Shown in pieces: positions 11,546-21,546 of a stretch of DNA of 64,000 nt (its first letter is position 1; every line of letters begins with the position of its first letter). Below the pieces are notes generated by a model. The model had not been told where the DNA came from, did no database searches, and saw only the letters and a program-made list of their open reading frames with translations. This stretch comes from Phaseolus vulgaris (taxonomy: Eukaryota; Streptophyta; Magnoliopsida; Fabales; Fabaceae). The stretch covers positions 29,919,987-29,983,986 of the forward strand of contig NC_023749.2 in the NCBI RefSeq assembly GCF_000499845.2, in the 5' to 3' direction. A program made the translations under genes and the position numbers.

Positions 11546-11553
11546 TATATATA
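11546..11553 (+). promoter_or_regulatory. Putative TATA box of RING-H2 gene
   Basis: TATATATA in TTCCTTATATATACCC lies about 280 bases before the ATG. I see no other ATG between the box and 11831, and the start sits in ACCATGG, a favourable plant context. Confidence 0.5.
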
Positions 11554-11830
11554 CCCATCTCACTTCCCTTAACCTCCACAATTCCTTCCATTCTGTTGTC
11601 CTTAACCTCCACGTGCTCCTTTGTTGTTCAAAAAAGACTCAATTAAAACCCATCTTCAGCCTCTAACTCAGACCATTGTTGCAGCATAACAAGAGTGCTT
11701 CCTTCACTTGGTGCCTCAACATAACAAACAACATCTTTGTGGACTCCATTCGGATAACAAACAGAACTGAACCCTCCACTACTTAAAGAGATTCTACCCT
11801 GCTGCTACAAAAACATCAAAACACCCTACC

Positions 11831-12261
11831 ATGGACTCTTCTCCAACTCCCCTACCATCAATGTCTTCACTTTCCACAAACTTTTTGCCAAGAGAGTCCT
11901 TTTACAAGAGGTTAAGTTTTAGTAATCGGTTTGTTATAGTCCTCCTCTTCGTCATCCTATTCTTCATCGTACTCGTATATATTTACCTCCAATATTCCTC
12001 CTCATTCGACCCCGAATCCGGTGACATCCATGGACAAGCGGCGTTGAGGTCTCCGGTTGTGGTGACGGTGGTGGCAGAGACTGCTGGAAAATGCCCAATA
12101 TGTTTGGAGGAGGTGGGAGAGGGAGAGCCCGTAAAAAAGATTGCATACTGCAAGCATATATTTCACGCGGAATGCATTGACAAGTGGTTGGAGACCAAGG
12201 TCACGTGCCCATATGCCGATACTACGAGACGAGTCCAGAGATGGAGTTGGTGACAGTGTGA
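11831..12261 (+). pseudogene. RING-H2 (ATL-like) E3 ubiquitin ligase, frameshifted
   Basis: As read, the frame gives 140 residues ending at 12253. Residues 34-55 form one strongly hydrophobic membrane segment. The RING-H2 domain follows: C88-x2-C91, C107, H109, H112, C115 and C126-P. ATL-type ligases bind an E2 enzyme through this domain and ubiquitinate targets at membranes. The eighth zinc ligand is missing from the frame. Between CCA (12209-12211) and TGC (12214-12216) there are two bases where a codon is expected; one extra base would restore the CPxC pair and give a short tail ending at TGA 12259-12261. The gene is short and intronless, usual for ATLs, but no GLD motif is seen. Either a real 1-nt deletion (young pseudogene) or an assembly error fits. 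Confidence 0.75.
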
Positions 12262-12930
12262 GGAGGAGGAGAAGAAGATGCATAATAGGATGAAATTGTC
12301 CATTTATAATTGCTCTTGTAATATTTGAAGTATTCATAATCAAATTTTACTTTATATTATTTGTATATGGGTGAAAATCATTTGTGCTTCCTATCTATAC
12401 TATTTATTTTACCACTAAAAAAAATATCTGAATAAGAATTGAATCTAGGTATAGTTATATTAGATATTTGACTTTTTAAATTGAGTACTAGATAAAAATA
12501 AATATATACATCCGTTTTTTTTATCATATTTAATTTTATCTTAAATAATTAAAATATTATTTGTTTATTTTGTACTTTAATGTTGTTTAGGGTTTAGGAT
12601 TTTTTGTTTGACACTATTTTTTTTCTTTTATTTCTAATTTACAATACTTTTTAATAATAAAATATAGAAATAAAAATAAATAAAATAAAAATATATATTT
12701 AAGTATGTAGGGGCATGTGAAAATATATTAATGTAATATTAAAAATTATTAAAATTAAAAAATTATTATAATATTAAAAAAATTAAAATAAATACAATAA
12801 ACAAGTATAAATAGTTACATGAGGGTGTATAAATTAAATAAGGGCATCCAAGAGTAAAATATCAGGGCAGCAGATTGGGCCATATAATTATAAATTAAAT
12901 AAATCTTTATTATTTGTAATTATTATATAT
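12262..12930. other. AT-rich downstream region with shuffled modules
   Basis: No gene was seen. 12520-12680 reappears at 27948-28110. 12812-12890 is a single stray unit of the satellite at 28515-30790 (ATAAATTAAATAAGGGC, then GGGCAGCAGATTGGGCC). Confidence 0.6.
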
Positions 12931-13480
12931 GTTATCAATACTATTATTAATGTTAGACACAAACTACAATGGTCATAACACTCGAACCCAAGTTCCTTCA
13001 CTGACCAAAGAAGTTTTAACCATTACACCAGACTAGTTCTTTTATCATATTATAATTTTTATTATACTTATTATTATCATTAATATTATTAATGTGGGGA
13101 ATGTGAAAATTTTCTTAAGTATGTAGCTTAAATATAATTTAATAAAAATTATATTAAAACTTTCAAAAATTTAATTCATTTTATTTTAAATTTATACAAC
13201 AAAAAAATAAATTTAATGTATAAAAGAAATGTATATAATTTATAAAAAAAAAAACTTTCTTTAATTTATACAAAAAAATTAAATTAAATTTATAAAAAAA
13301 ATAATTCATTTCATTTATACAACAAAAACTTATTTTAATTTATACAAAAAACACTTAATTTCATTTATTGAACAAAACATATTTAATTTATACAACAAAA
13401 AATAAATACACAATATTTTTAAAATTTAAATATGTATTTTTTTTACCCAATTTTATTTTTCTACATCTTTTAATTCTTTT
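12930..13480. repeat. AT-rich module duplicated across the array
   Basis: The block starting at TATCAATACTATTATTAATG, through GTATGTAGCTTAAATATAAT and the TTTATACAACAAAAA repeats, is found again at 26846-27370 with moderate divergence. The two copies flank the large tandem array. Confidence 0.75.
12963..13033 (-). repeat. tRNA-derived SINE-like sequence
   Basis: Read on the minus strand it has a box-A-like TGGTGTAATGGTTAA and, about 30 bases on, a box-B-like GGTTCGAGTG. This is the internal RNA polymerase III promoter layout of tRNAs and tRNA-derived SINEs. No full cloverleaf can be folded by eye, so it is not called as a tRNA gene. Confidence 0.5.
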
Positions 13481-13493
13481 AATTTATACAAAT

Positions 13494-14394
13494 TAAGATG
13501 GTGTGTAGTGATGGAGGAGGTGAGTACAAGTCTAACGAGTAAAAGAGGCATTGTGAAGAACTTGGGTTGCAACATAACATAACTTGTCCCTACACACCTC
13601 AACACAACGGAGTTGTCGAGAGAAAGAATAGAACAATCATGGACATGGCGAGGAGCATGCTTAAAGCGAAAGGTATGCCAAATTATTTTTGGGTTGAGTC
13701 CGTAACATGTGTGATATATTTGATAAACAAATCACCCACTCAGAGTGTTCCTAACACAACTCCAATTGAGGCATGGAGTGGATTCAAACCCAATGTGCAA
13801 CACTTGAAGGTATTTGGGTCAATTACTTATGCTCATGTTCCCAAGGCAGCAAGATCGAAGTTGGATGATAAGGCAGTGAAGACCATTTTCATTGGATATA
13901 AGCATGGGGGATACAAACTGTACAATCCAATGACAAAGAAGGTGATTGTTAGTCGTGATGTTACATTTGCCGAAGAAGAGGAATGGCAATGGAATGCAGC
14001 AGTTGAAATGGATTCAAAAAAATAATATATTTACGTTTGCAACGATGATGTGGAAGATGGAGTCACTCTTGAAGCACCTACAGTTCAACCTGAACTTGTA
14101 ATTCAACCTGAAGTTGCAACACCAATTGCAACTATGATGGAGCGACCAAGAAGGCAGCAACGAAAACCTATACATCTTCAAGATTGTGAAGTAAATCTTG
14201 ATGATGAAGTTGATGACAATGGAGATTTGGTTCACTTTGCTTTTCTTGCAAAATCAGAACCTGTGAGACTTGCCAATGCCATTCAACACCCCAAATGGCA
14301 AAAAGACTATGAATGAAGAATTGATGGCGATTGAGAAAAACAAATTTCATGACTCAAATTGGGAAGGTTGTTCCAAATCAGAATTAAGGGAGGA
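13494..14394 (+). pseudogene. Copia integrase fragment with internal deletion
   Basis: The start (SDGGGEYKS, near 13509) carries the second acidic residue of the integrase DDE triad and is followed by an in-frame TAA. Then come TPQHNGVVERKNRTIMD with the catalytic Glu, MPNYFWVESV, FKPNVQHLKVFGS and FIGYKHGGYKLYNP, all integrase C-terminal motifs of Ty1/copia. After a stop at 14023, frame 14050-14316 runs into the RT leader (NAIQHPKWQKDYE). RT and RNase H are then missing, and a polypurine tract (AATTAAGGGAGGA) leads straight to an LTR start at 14395. Motifs resemble the Tork/Tnt1-type branch rather than the Sirevirus copies elsewhere in the window. It is a dead deletion derivative. Confidence 0.8.
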
Positions 14395-14826
14395 TGTTGG
14401 TTATAAATTCAAATTTTATTATTATTAATTCAGATTTTATTACCCTTAAACTATTTTACCGTTATATTGCATTAATGGTCAATTTACAAGAGTGTTAGTA
14501 TTCCTCTTTTATAGCTACCAGTAATTGTAATTTTATTATATATTATATATATGATTGAGTAAATCAAAATGAACTAATTGAAGGAAATAAGAGAAGGCAA
14601 AAGGTTGTAGCAACTGATTGAACATAATTGCACAAAATTGCAAAACTGATCTTATTCATTTTGATTTACTCAATTAAATATATAATAAAATTACAATTAC
14701 TGAAAGCTATAAAATAGGAATACTAACACGCCTGTAAACTGACCATTAATGCAATATAACGGTAAAATAGTTTAAGGGTAATAAAATTTGAATTAATAAT
14801 AATAAAATCTGAATTAATTTCCAACA
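14395..14826. repeat. Inverted pair of copia LTR segments (foldback)
   Basis: 14395-14570 is the start of the copia LTR in plus orientation (TGTTGGTTATAAATTC). 14645-14826 is the reverse complement of the same LTR part, ending in CCAACA. The arms are about 175-180 bases, the loop about 75. The right arm is the first solo LTR of the following satellite; the left arm is the 3' LTR of the copia remnant before it. Confidence 0.8.
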
Positions 14827-15276
14827 TAAAGTACATTAAATAAATCTAAAAAAAATATCTTTTAGTGAAAAGGTAAATGTATATACAAATATATATAAAT
14901 GCATGTTCTTTTGACCACAATTGTCCCTTCCTCTCTCCCAAAGTTGAGTTTGTTATTTAGACATACTGGCTATGAAGTTGTAGGATTACAAGCTTATTCC
15001 CCTGATTCAATACCCCTGGATGTTGATTTTTCCAGTCACGGAGTTCCCCAATCAATACCTGATGTTGATTTGCACGAAGCAGAGTGTTGATTTGTAGCAC
15101 GGAGCACACTGCCAACGTCCCCACGTGATTTTATTTTTATTTTTATTTTTATTTATTTCTTAAATGTCCCCACGAGATTTTATTTTTATTTATTTCTTAC
15201 AATGTGACTTTTATTTTTAATTTTTTTCTTATTATTATTTATAATTATTATATATGTTATCAATACTATTATTAAT

Positions 15277-15306
15277 GTTTAGGGTTTAAGGTTTAGGGTT
15301 TAGGGT
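15277..15306 (+). repeat. Interstitial telomere-like TTTAGGG tract (one per monomer)
   Basis: TTTAGGGTTTAAGG followed by TTTAGGGTTTAGGG directly precedes the solo LTR. Equivalent tracts lie near 16108-16160, 16968-17012, 17815-17850, 21971-22001, 22749-22778, 23602-23631, 24437-24465, 25242-25274 and 26080-26095. TTTAGGG is the plant telomere repeat. Confidence 0.8.
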
Positions 15307-15488
15307 TGTAGGAACTAATTGAAGGAAATAAGAGGAGGCAAAAGGTTGTAGCAACTAATTGAACGTAATTGCACAAAATTGCAAAACTAATCTTATTCAT
15401 TTTGATTTACTCAATCATATATATAATAAAATTACAATTACTGGAAGCTATAAAATAGGAATACTAACACGCCTGTAAACTGACCATT

Positions 15489-15717
15489 CACTAGTGCAGA
15501 CAAGCCAAACGAGTGCGGCTATTTTACATTTACAAAGGCGGTTATATAGCTGCACTTGATCAGCACGCATTCTTAAATCGAAGATTTACAAGAACTTACA
15601 ATGGCACAAAAAATAACGAAGGCTCATAGAAAACAAGAGGAAGCACGAGAGCATAAACAAAAGAGAAAATGAAGCGTCAGAGAACCCTTCGCCAATGCAA
15701 GAAAAAAAACAAAGTTG
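15489..15717 (+). mobile_element. CACTA-like terminus inside a monomer
   Basis: The solo LTR breaks off after TGACCATT and continues CACTAGTGCAGACAAGCC, a CACTA-type end, followed by subterminal-like GCGGCTATTTTAC and GGCGGTTATATAGCTGC. After about 229 bases the satellite resumes at TACTTTTGGCC. No matching right terminus is seen, so this is a one-ended fragment that replaces part of the monomer. Confidence 0.45.
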
Positions 15718-17299
15718 AGTACTTTTGGCCAGTTTCGTCCCTTCCTCTCTCACAAAGTTGAGTTTGTTATTTAGACAGACTGGCTATGAATTTGTAGGAT
15801 TACAGGCTTATTCCCATGATTCAATAGCCCTGGATGTTGATTTTTCCAGTCATGGAGTTCCCCAATCAATACCTGATGTTGATTTGCACGGAGAAGAGTG
15901 TTGATATGTAGCACGGAGCACACTGCCAACGTCCCCACATCATTTAATTTTTATTTTTATTTTTATCTTTAATTTTTATTTATTTCTTAAACGTCCCCAC
16001 GAGATTTAATTTTAATTTTTATTTATTTCTTACCATGTGACTTTTATTTTTATTTTTTTTATTATTATTATTTATAATTATTATATATGTTATCAATACT
16101 ATTACTAATGTTTAGAGTTTAAGGTTTAGGGTTTATGGTTTAGGGTTTATGGTTTAGGGTTGTAGGAACTAATTGAAGGAAATAAGAGAAGGCAAAAGGT
16201 TGTAGCAACTGATTGAACGTAATTGCACAAAATTGCAATTACGTTCAAAAGGTTGTAGCAACATATTGAACGTAATAGCACAAAATTGCAAAACTGATCT
16301 TATTCATTTTGATTTACTCAATCATATATATATAATAAAATTACAATTACTGGAAGCTATAAAATAGAAATACAAACACGCTTGTAAACTGACCACTAAT
16401 GCAATATAACGGTAAAATATTTTAAGGGTAATAAAATCTGAATTAATAATAATAAAACCTTAATTAATAACCTACATAAAATACATTAAATAAATCTAAA
16501 CAAATATCTTTTAGTGAAAAGGTAAATATACATATATATATATATATGCACGTACTTTTTGTACTTTTGACCACAATTCCCTTCCTCTCTCCCGAAGCTG
16601 GGTTTGTTATTTAGACAAACTGGCTATGAAGTTGTAGGATGACAAGCTTATTCCCTTGATTCAATATCCCTGGATGTTGATTTTTCCAGTCACGGAGTTC
16701 CCCAATCAATACCTGATGTCGATTTGCACGGAGCAGAGTGTTGATTTGTAGCACGGAGCACACTTCCAACGTCCCCACGTGATTTTATTTTTATTTTTAT
16801 TTTTATCTTTTATTTTTATTTATTTCTTAAACGTCCCCACGAGATTTAATTTTAATTTTAATTTTTGTCTTTTATTTTTATTTATTTCTTACCATATGAC
16901 TTTTATATTTAATTTTTTTCTTATTATTATTTATAACTATTATATATGTTATCAATATTATTCTTAATGTTTAGGGTTTAAGGTTTAGGGTTTAGGGTTT
17001 AGGGTTTAGGGTTGTAGGAACTAATTGAAGAAAATAAGGGAAGGCAAAAGGTTATAGCAAATGATTGAACGTAATTGCACAAAATTGCAAAACTGATCTT
17101 ATTCATTTTGATTTACTCAATCATATGTATAAAAAAAATTACAATTACTGGAACCTATAAATAGGAATACTAACACGCCTGTAAACAGACCATTAATGCA
17201 CAATATAACAGTAAAATAGTTTAAGGGTAATAAAATATGAATTAATAACCAACATAAAGTACATCAAATAAATCTTAAAAAAATATCTTTTAATGAAAA

Positions 17300-17304
17300 G
17301 GTAC

Positions 17305-17337
<33 letters not shown>

Positions 17338-17455
17338 CATATCTATATATATATATATATATATATATCTATATATATATACATATATATATACATATAC
17401 ATATATATATATACATATATATATATACATATATATACATATATATATATATATG
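17300..17455. repeat. Long (TA)n/(TACA)n microsatellite
   Basis: About 155 bases of TATATA interrupted by TACATA and TATCTA form the longest TA tract of the array. Frames read through it give an artificial Ile-Tyr repeat, which is not a protein. Confidence 0.95.
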
Positions 17456-18229
17456 CATGTGCTTTTTTACTCTTGGCCACTTTTGTCCCTTCCTCACTCA
17501 CAAAGTTGAGTTTGTTATTTAGACAAACTAGATGTTGATTTTTCCAGTCACGTAGTTCCCCAATCAATACCTGATGTTGATTTGCATGGAGTAGAGTGTT
17601 GATTTGTAGCACGGAGCACACTGCCAACGTCCCACGTGATTTAATTTTAATTTTAATTTTTATCTTTTATTTTTATTTATTTCTTAAACGTCCCCACGAG
17701 ATTTAATTTTTATTTTTATTTTTATTTATTTCATACCATGTGACTTTTATTTTTAATTTTTTTTCTTATTATTATTTATAATTATTATATATGTTATCAA
17801 TACTATTATTAATGTTTAGGGTTTAAGGTTTAGGGTTTAGGATTTAGGGTTGTAGGAACTAATTGAAGAAAATAAGAGAAGGTAAAAGGTTGTAGCTACT
17901 AATTGAAAGTAATTGCACAAAATTGCAATTACGTTCAAAAGGTTGTAGCTACTAATTGAACGTAATTACACAAAATTGAAAAACTGATCTTATTCATTTT
18001 GATTTACTCAATAATATATATAATAAAATTACAATTACTGGAAGCTATAAAATAGTAATACTAACACTCCTGTAAATTGACCATTAATGCAATATAACGG
18101 GTAAAATAGTTTAAGAGTAATAAAATCTGAATTAATAATAATAAAATCTGAATTAATAACCAACATAAAGAACATTAAATAAATATAAAAAAAAATATTT
18201 TAGTGAAAAGGTAAATATATATACATATC

Positions 18230-18922
18230 TGATCTGTCCCGAATCGGGTAGGTATTTGGCCGAGCTGACTAAAGGCCCATTTAGGGGAAGTGACGATGTG
18301 AGAACTTGGCATGGGTCGCGAACCGACCTAACAGGCCCAAAAACACAACCTGTTTTGGCCTTGGCTTAGTATTGCGCAACGCCAACAAGGGACAAATTCC
18401 ACTAAAGGAAAGTATAACGTTTTTCCTACACACACATATTCCCGATAACGTCATAAATATAAATATCATATTCCCGATAGCGTAATGAATATAAATGTTA
18501 TATCCCCGATAACGTAATAAATATTATCCCCAGTATCCCTGATTACATTGTTTAACTATTCCGATTTATATACTTTATATCCAGATTTTATAGAAAGTTA
18601 CTGTGAAATGATATATTAATGCCAGGAAAGACCAACGTCAGAAATCCAAGCTCATGAATGTTTATAAATAGACAACCACCTACAGGGAGTATCTAACTTG
18701 CATCTTTGCAGTATATTTTATCATACACATTATATTTTGTGCTCTCACTGACTTGAGCGTTGGAGTGTAATCGTAGGTGGAACCCCCCTCATCCCCAAAA
18801 GATCGGTTTGCTGAAACCTGGAGGTCATTCCTAAGCACCTCATCCACTAGCTGACCGACCACCAAAAAGGAATCGAAGAAGAGCTCATCCATACTCCGAC
18901 CGACTTCGAGCCGGCGAGAACA
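18230..18922 (+). repeat. 5' LTR of the 3317-bp element
   Basis: It begins TGATCTGTCCCG and ends GCCGGCGAGAACA. A TATA box (TTTATAAATA) lies at 18661-18670. The end shares the GACTTGAGCG-type block with the Tat-like LTRs at 10080 and 52206. Confidence 0.9.
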
Positions 18923-18942
18923 TTTGGCGCCCACCGTGGGGC
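18923..18942 (+). other. Primer binding site
   Basis: TTTGGCGCCCACCGTGGGGC immediately follows the 5' LTR. The same site, slightly changed, follows the Tat-like LTR at 52351. I do not assign the tRNA with certainty. Confidence 0.75.
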
Positions 18943-19594
18943 AGGTAAAACTGTCCCTACTACCACCAATCACTTAAGATATACACATGATTTTGATATT
19001 GATTCTGCAAATCTTATTTCAACATTTAAATCTATTGAGAGATTATTCTTGTAAGAAAAAAAAGACGAATTGGAAGAGATTAGACAAATCTCTATAAATA
19101 GAACATGAATCCCAAAAAATAAGGTAAGTATTGTTTTATGTAATATATATTTCAGTGACATATTGTTTGCTCTTACCCACTTGAATGTTGGAGTATTGAC
19201 AACACGTGGAATCTAAGGAGGGTACTTTACAATTATATATTCTTGCTTATTTATACTGTTCAACAGGAATCCTACCGACTCATTATCGCCTTGCACGACC
19301 AGAGAATATTATTATCACCCCGTGCGATCAAAATTATTGTTGTCCTAATATAATTGTTGTTATTTGGATCTATTATAATTATCGTTATTTAAATCTGTTG
19401 AGATTTTATCCTGAAAATAGCTAACATAATGGTTGTTATTTAGATCTATTATGATTATGATCATTTAAATTTGGTTGTCGTCACTTCGGACCTGAGTAGT
19501 CAGATCGAAAAATAATGAGTTTTTAATTTGGTTACTACAATAACGAACTTGAGTAGTTCGGTCGCCACTAACCAAAGTTTTTAATCTGGTCGCT

Positions 19595-20215
19595 ACAATA
19601 ACGAACCCGAGCAGTTCGGTATTTTGCACAACGAACCTGAGCAGTTCGATAATCTGCATAACGACCCGAGCAGTTCGGTATTTTGCACAACGAACCCGAG
19701 TAGTTCGGTAGCCCACATAACGAACCTGAGCAGTTCGGTAATCTGCATAACGAACCCGAGCAGTTCGGTATTTTGCACAACGAACCTGAGCAGTTCGGTA
19801 ATCTGCATAGCGAACCCGAGCAGTTCAGTAGCCCACATAACGAACCCGAGTAGTTCGGTAGTTTGCACAACGAACCTGAGCAGTTCGGTAATCTGCATAA
19901 CGAACCCGAGCAGTTCAGTAGCCAACACAACGAACCCGAGCAGTTCGATAGTTTGCACAACGAACTTTAGCAGTTTGGTAATCTGCGTACCGAACCCGAG
20001 CAGTTCGGTAGTTTGCACAACAAACTCGAATAGTTCGATCTAAATCTGACACCAAAATTCAATCTGGTGGCGTACATAACGAACCCGAGCAGTTCAGTCA
20101 AAATCTGATACCAAAATTCAATCTGGTAGCGTACATAACGAACCCGAGTAGTTCGGTTGAAATCTGACACTAGAATTCAAACTGGTAGCGCATATAACGA
20201 GCACGAGTAGTCCGA
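19595..20215. repeat. 30-bp tandem repeat with internal dyads
   Basis: The unit is CGAACCCGAGCAGTTCGG plus a 12-base spacer that alternates between a TATTTTGCACAA type and a TAATCTGCATAA type, so a 60-bp higher-order period is visible. About 14 units run to 20035, then three longer units of about 60 bases (with CAAAATTCAATCTGG). Each unit carries a short inverted repeat CGAAC...GTTCG. ORFs of 130-141 codons on both strands arise because 30 is a multiple of three. Confidence 0.9.
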
Positions 20216-20489
20216 CCAAGACCAAGCATTAGAGTTGTCAACTTGGCTAGTTTAACCACAAACCTTAGACTGTCAGGAATTGGGCCGACGTGGTTGACCC
20301 TGAATTTTTAATAAGCTATTCCTTTTGAAAATGAGTTAATGCTAGGAATTAGGTCGATGTGGCCGACCTGCAAGGGTTTAGGCCGAGTTGACCGATCTGC
20401 CAGGAGTTTCGGTTTCCAAGTCTGCAGGATCAACGTTCCAAGCCTTTTCGCCTCGTTAATTCAACTCAAGGCTGGGGAGCTGTGTACCG

Positions 20490-20720
20490 TCATGGTGAGC
20501 CAGGTAGCTTGCCGACCTCTCCACATACTCACACTCATGGTGAGCCAGGAAGTTTGTCGACCTCTCCACATACTCACACTCATAGTAAGCCAGGTAGTTT
20601 GTCGACCTTTCCACATACTCACACTCATTGTGAGCCAGGTAATATGCCGACCTCTCCACATACGCACACTCATGGTGAGCCAAGAAGCTTGCCGATTTTC
20701 TCACAGACCCACGCGAAGTG
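20490..20720. repeat. 45-bp tandem repeat, 5 copies
   Basis: The unit runs CATGGTGAGCCAGG, TAGCTTGCCGACCTCTCC, ACATACTCACACT. Because 45 is a multiple of three, frames on both strands stay open; no protein is implied. Confidence 0.9.
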
Positions 20721-20853
20721 AAATGTGGACGGACCACTGTCCATCACATAGATAGGAAATTTTCCGACCTATCCATAATGGTGGTTCGCTCGGATAGCCC
20801 AATAACGCTTTAGCCTTTACGCCTCGTAGGCTCGGCCCAAGGCTGAGGGGTTG

Positions 20854-21546
20854 TGTCCTGTCCCGAATCGGGTAGGTATTTGGCGGAGCTCACTAAGGGC
20901 CCATCTAGGGGAAGTGACGATGTGAGAACTTGGCATGGGTCGCGAACCGACCTAACAGGCCCAAAAAGACAACCTGTTTTGGCCTTGGCTTAGTATTGCG
21001 CAACGCCAACAAGGGACAAATTCCACTAAAGGAAAGTATAACGTTTTTCCTACACACACATATTCCTGGTAGCGTAATAAATATAAATATCATATTCCCG
21101 ATAGCGTAATGAATATAAATGTTATATCCCCGATAACGTAATAAATATTATCCCCAGTATCCCTGATTACATTGTTTAACTATTCCGATTTATATACTTT
21201 ATATACAGATTTTATAGAAAGTTACTGTGAAATGATATATTAATGCCAGGAAAGACCAACGTCAGAAATCCAAGCTCATGAATGTTTATAAATAGACAAC
21301 CACCTACAGGGAGTATCTATCTTGCATCTTTGCAGTATATTTTATCATACACATTATATTTTGTGCTCTCACTGACTTGAGCGTTGGAGTGTAATCGCAG
21401 GTGGAACCCCCCTCATCCCCAGAAGATCGGTTTCCTGAAACCTGGAGGTCAATCCTAAGCACCTCATCCACTAGCTGACCGACCACCAAAAAGGAATCCG
21501 AGAAGAGCTCATCCATACTCCGACCGACTTCGAGCCGGCGAGAACA
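20854..21546 (+). repeat. 3' LTR of the 3317-bp element
   Basis: It begins TGTCCTGTCCCG, ends GAGAACA, and has the same length as the 5' LTR. TATA box at 21285-21294. Confidence 0.9.

Larger units (their letters stand above)
18230..21546 (+). mobile_element. Complete non-autonomous LTR retrotransposon, 3317 bp
   Basis: Two direct 693-bp LTRs (18230-18922 and 20854-21546) flank a 1931-bp internal region. The 5-bp target duplication ATATC is present at 18225-18229 and 21547-21551. A primer binding site follows the 5' LTR and a purine-rich stretch (AAGGCTGAGGGG) precedes the 3' LTR. No Gag, protease, RT or integrase motif was found in any frame; the interior is mostly tandem repeats. It resembles a small LARD-type or large TRIM-type element and must have been moved by proteins of another, probably Tat-like, gypsy. 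I count about 20 LTR differences in 693 bases. Confidence 0.9.

Noticed and set aside
12002..12343. 113-codon minus ORF opposite the RING-H2 gene
   Set aside because: Shadow frame of the plus-strand gene, no domain.
17293..17627. ORFs encoding Ile-Tyr repeats on both strands
   Set aside because: They are a TA microsatellite, open in every frame.
19568..20043. ORFs of 130-141 codons on both strands with repeated CSGSLC- or NPSSSV-type blocks
   Set aside because: The 30-bp repeat period is a multiple of three, which keeps all frames open; no retroelement or host domain.
20339..20755. ORFs of 70-138 codons on both strands
   Set aside because: Same reason, 45-bp repeat.
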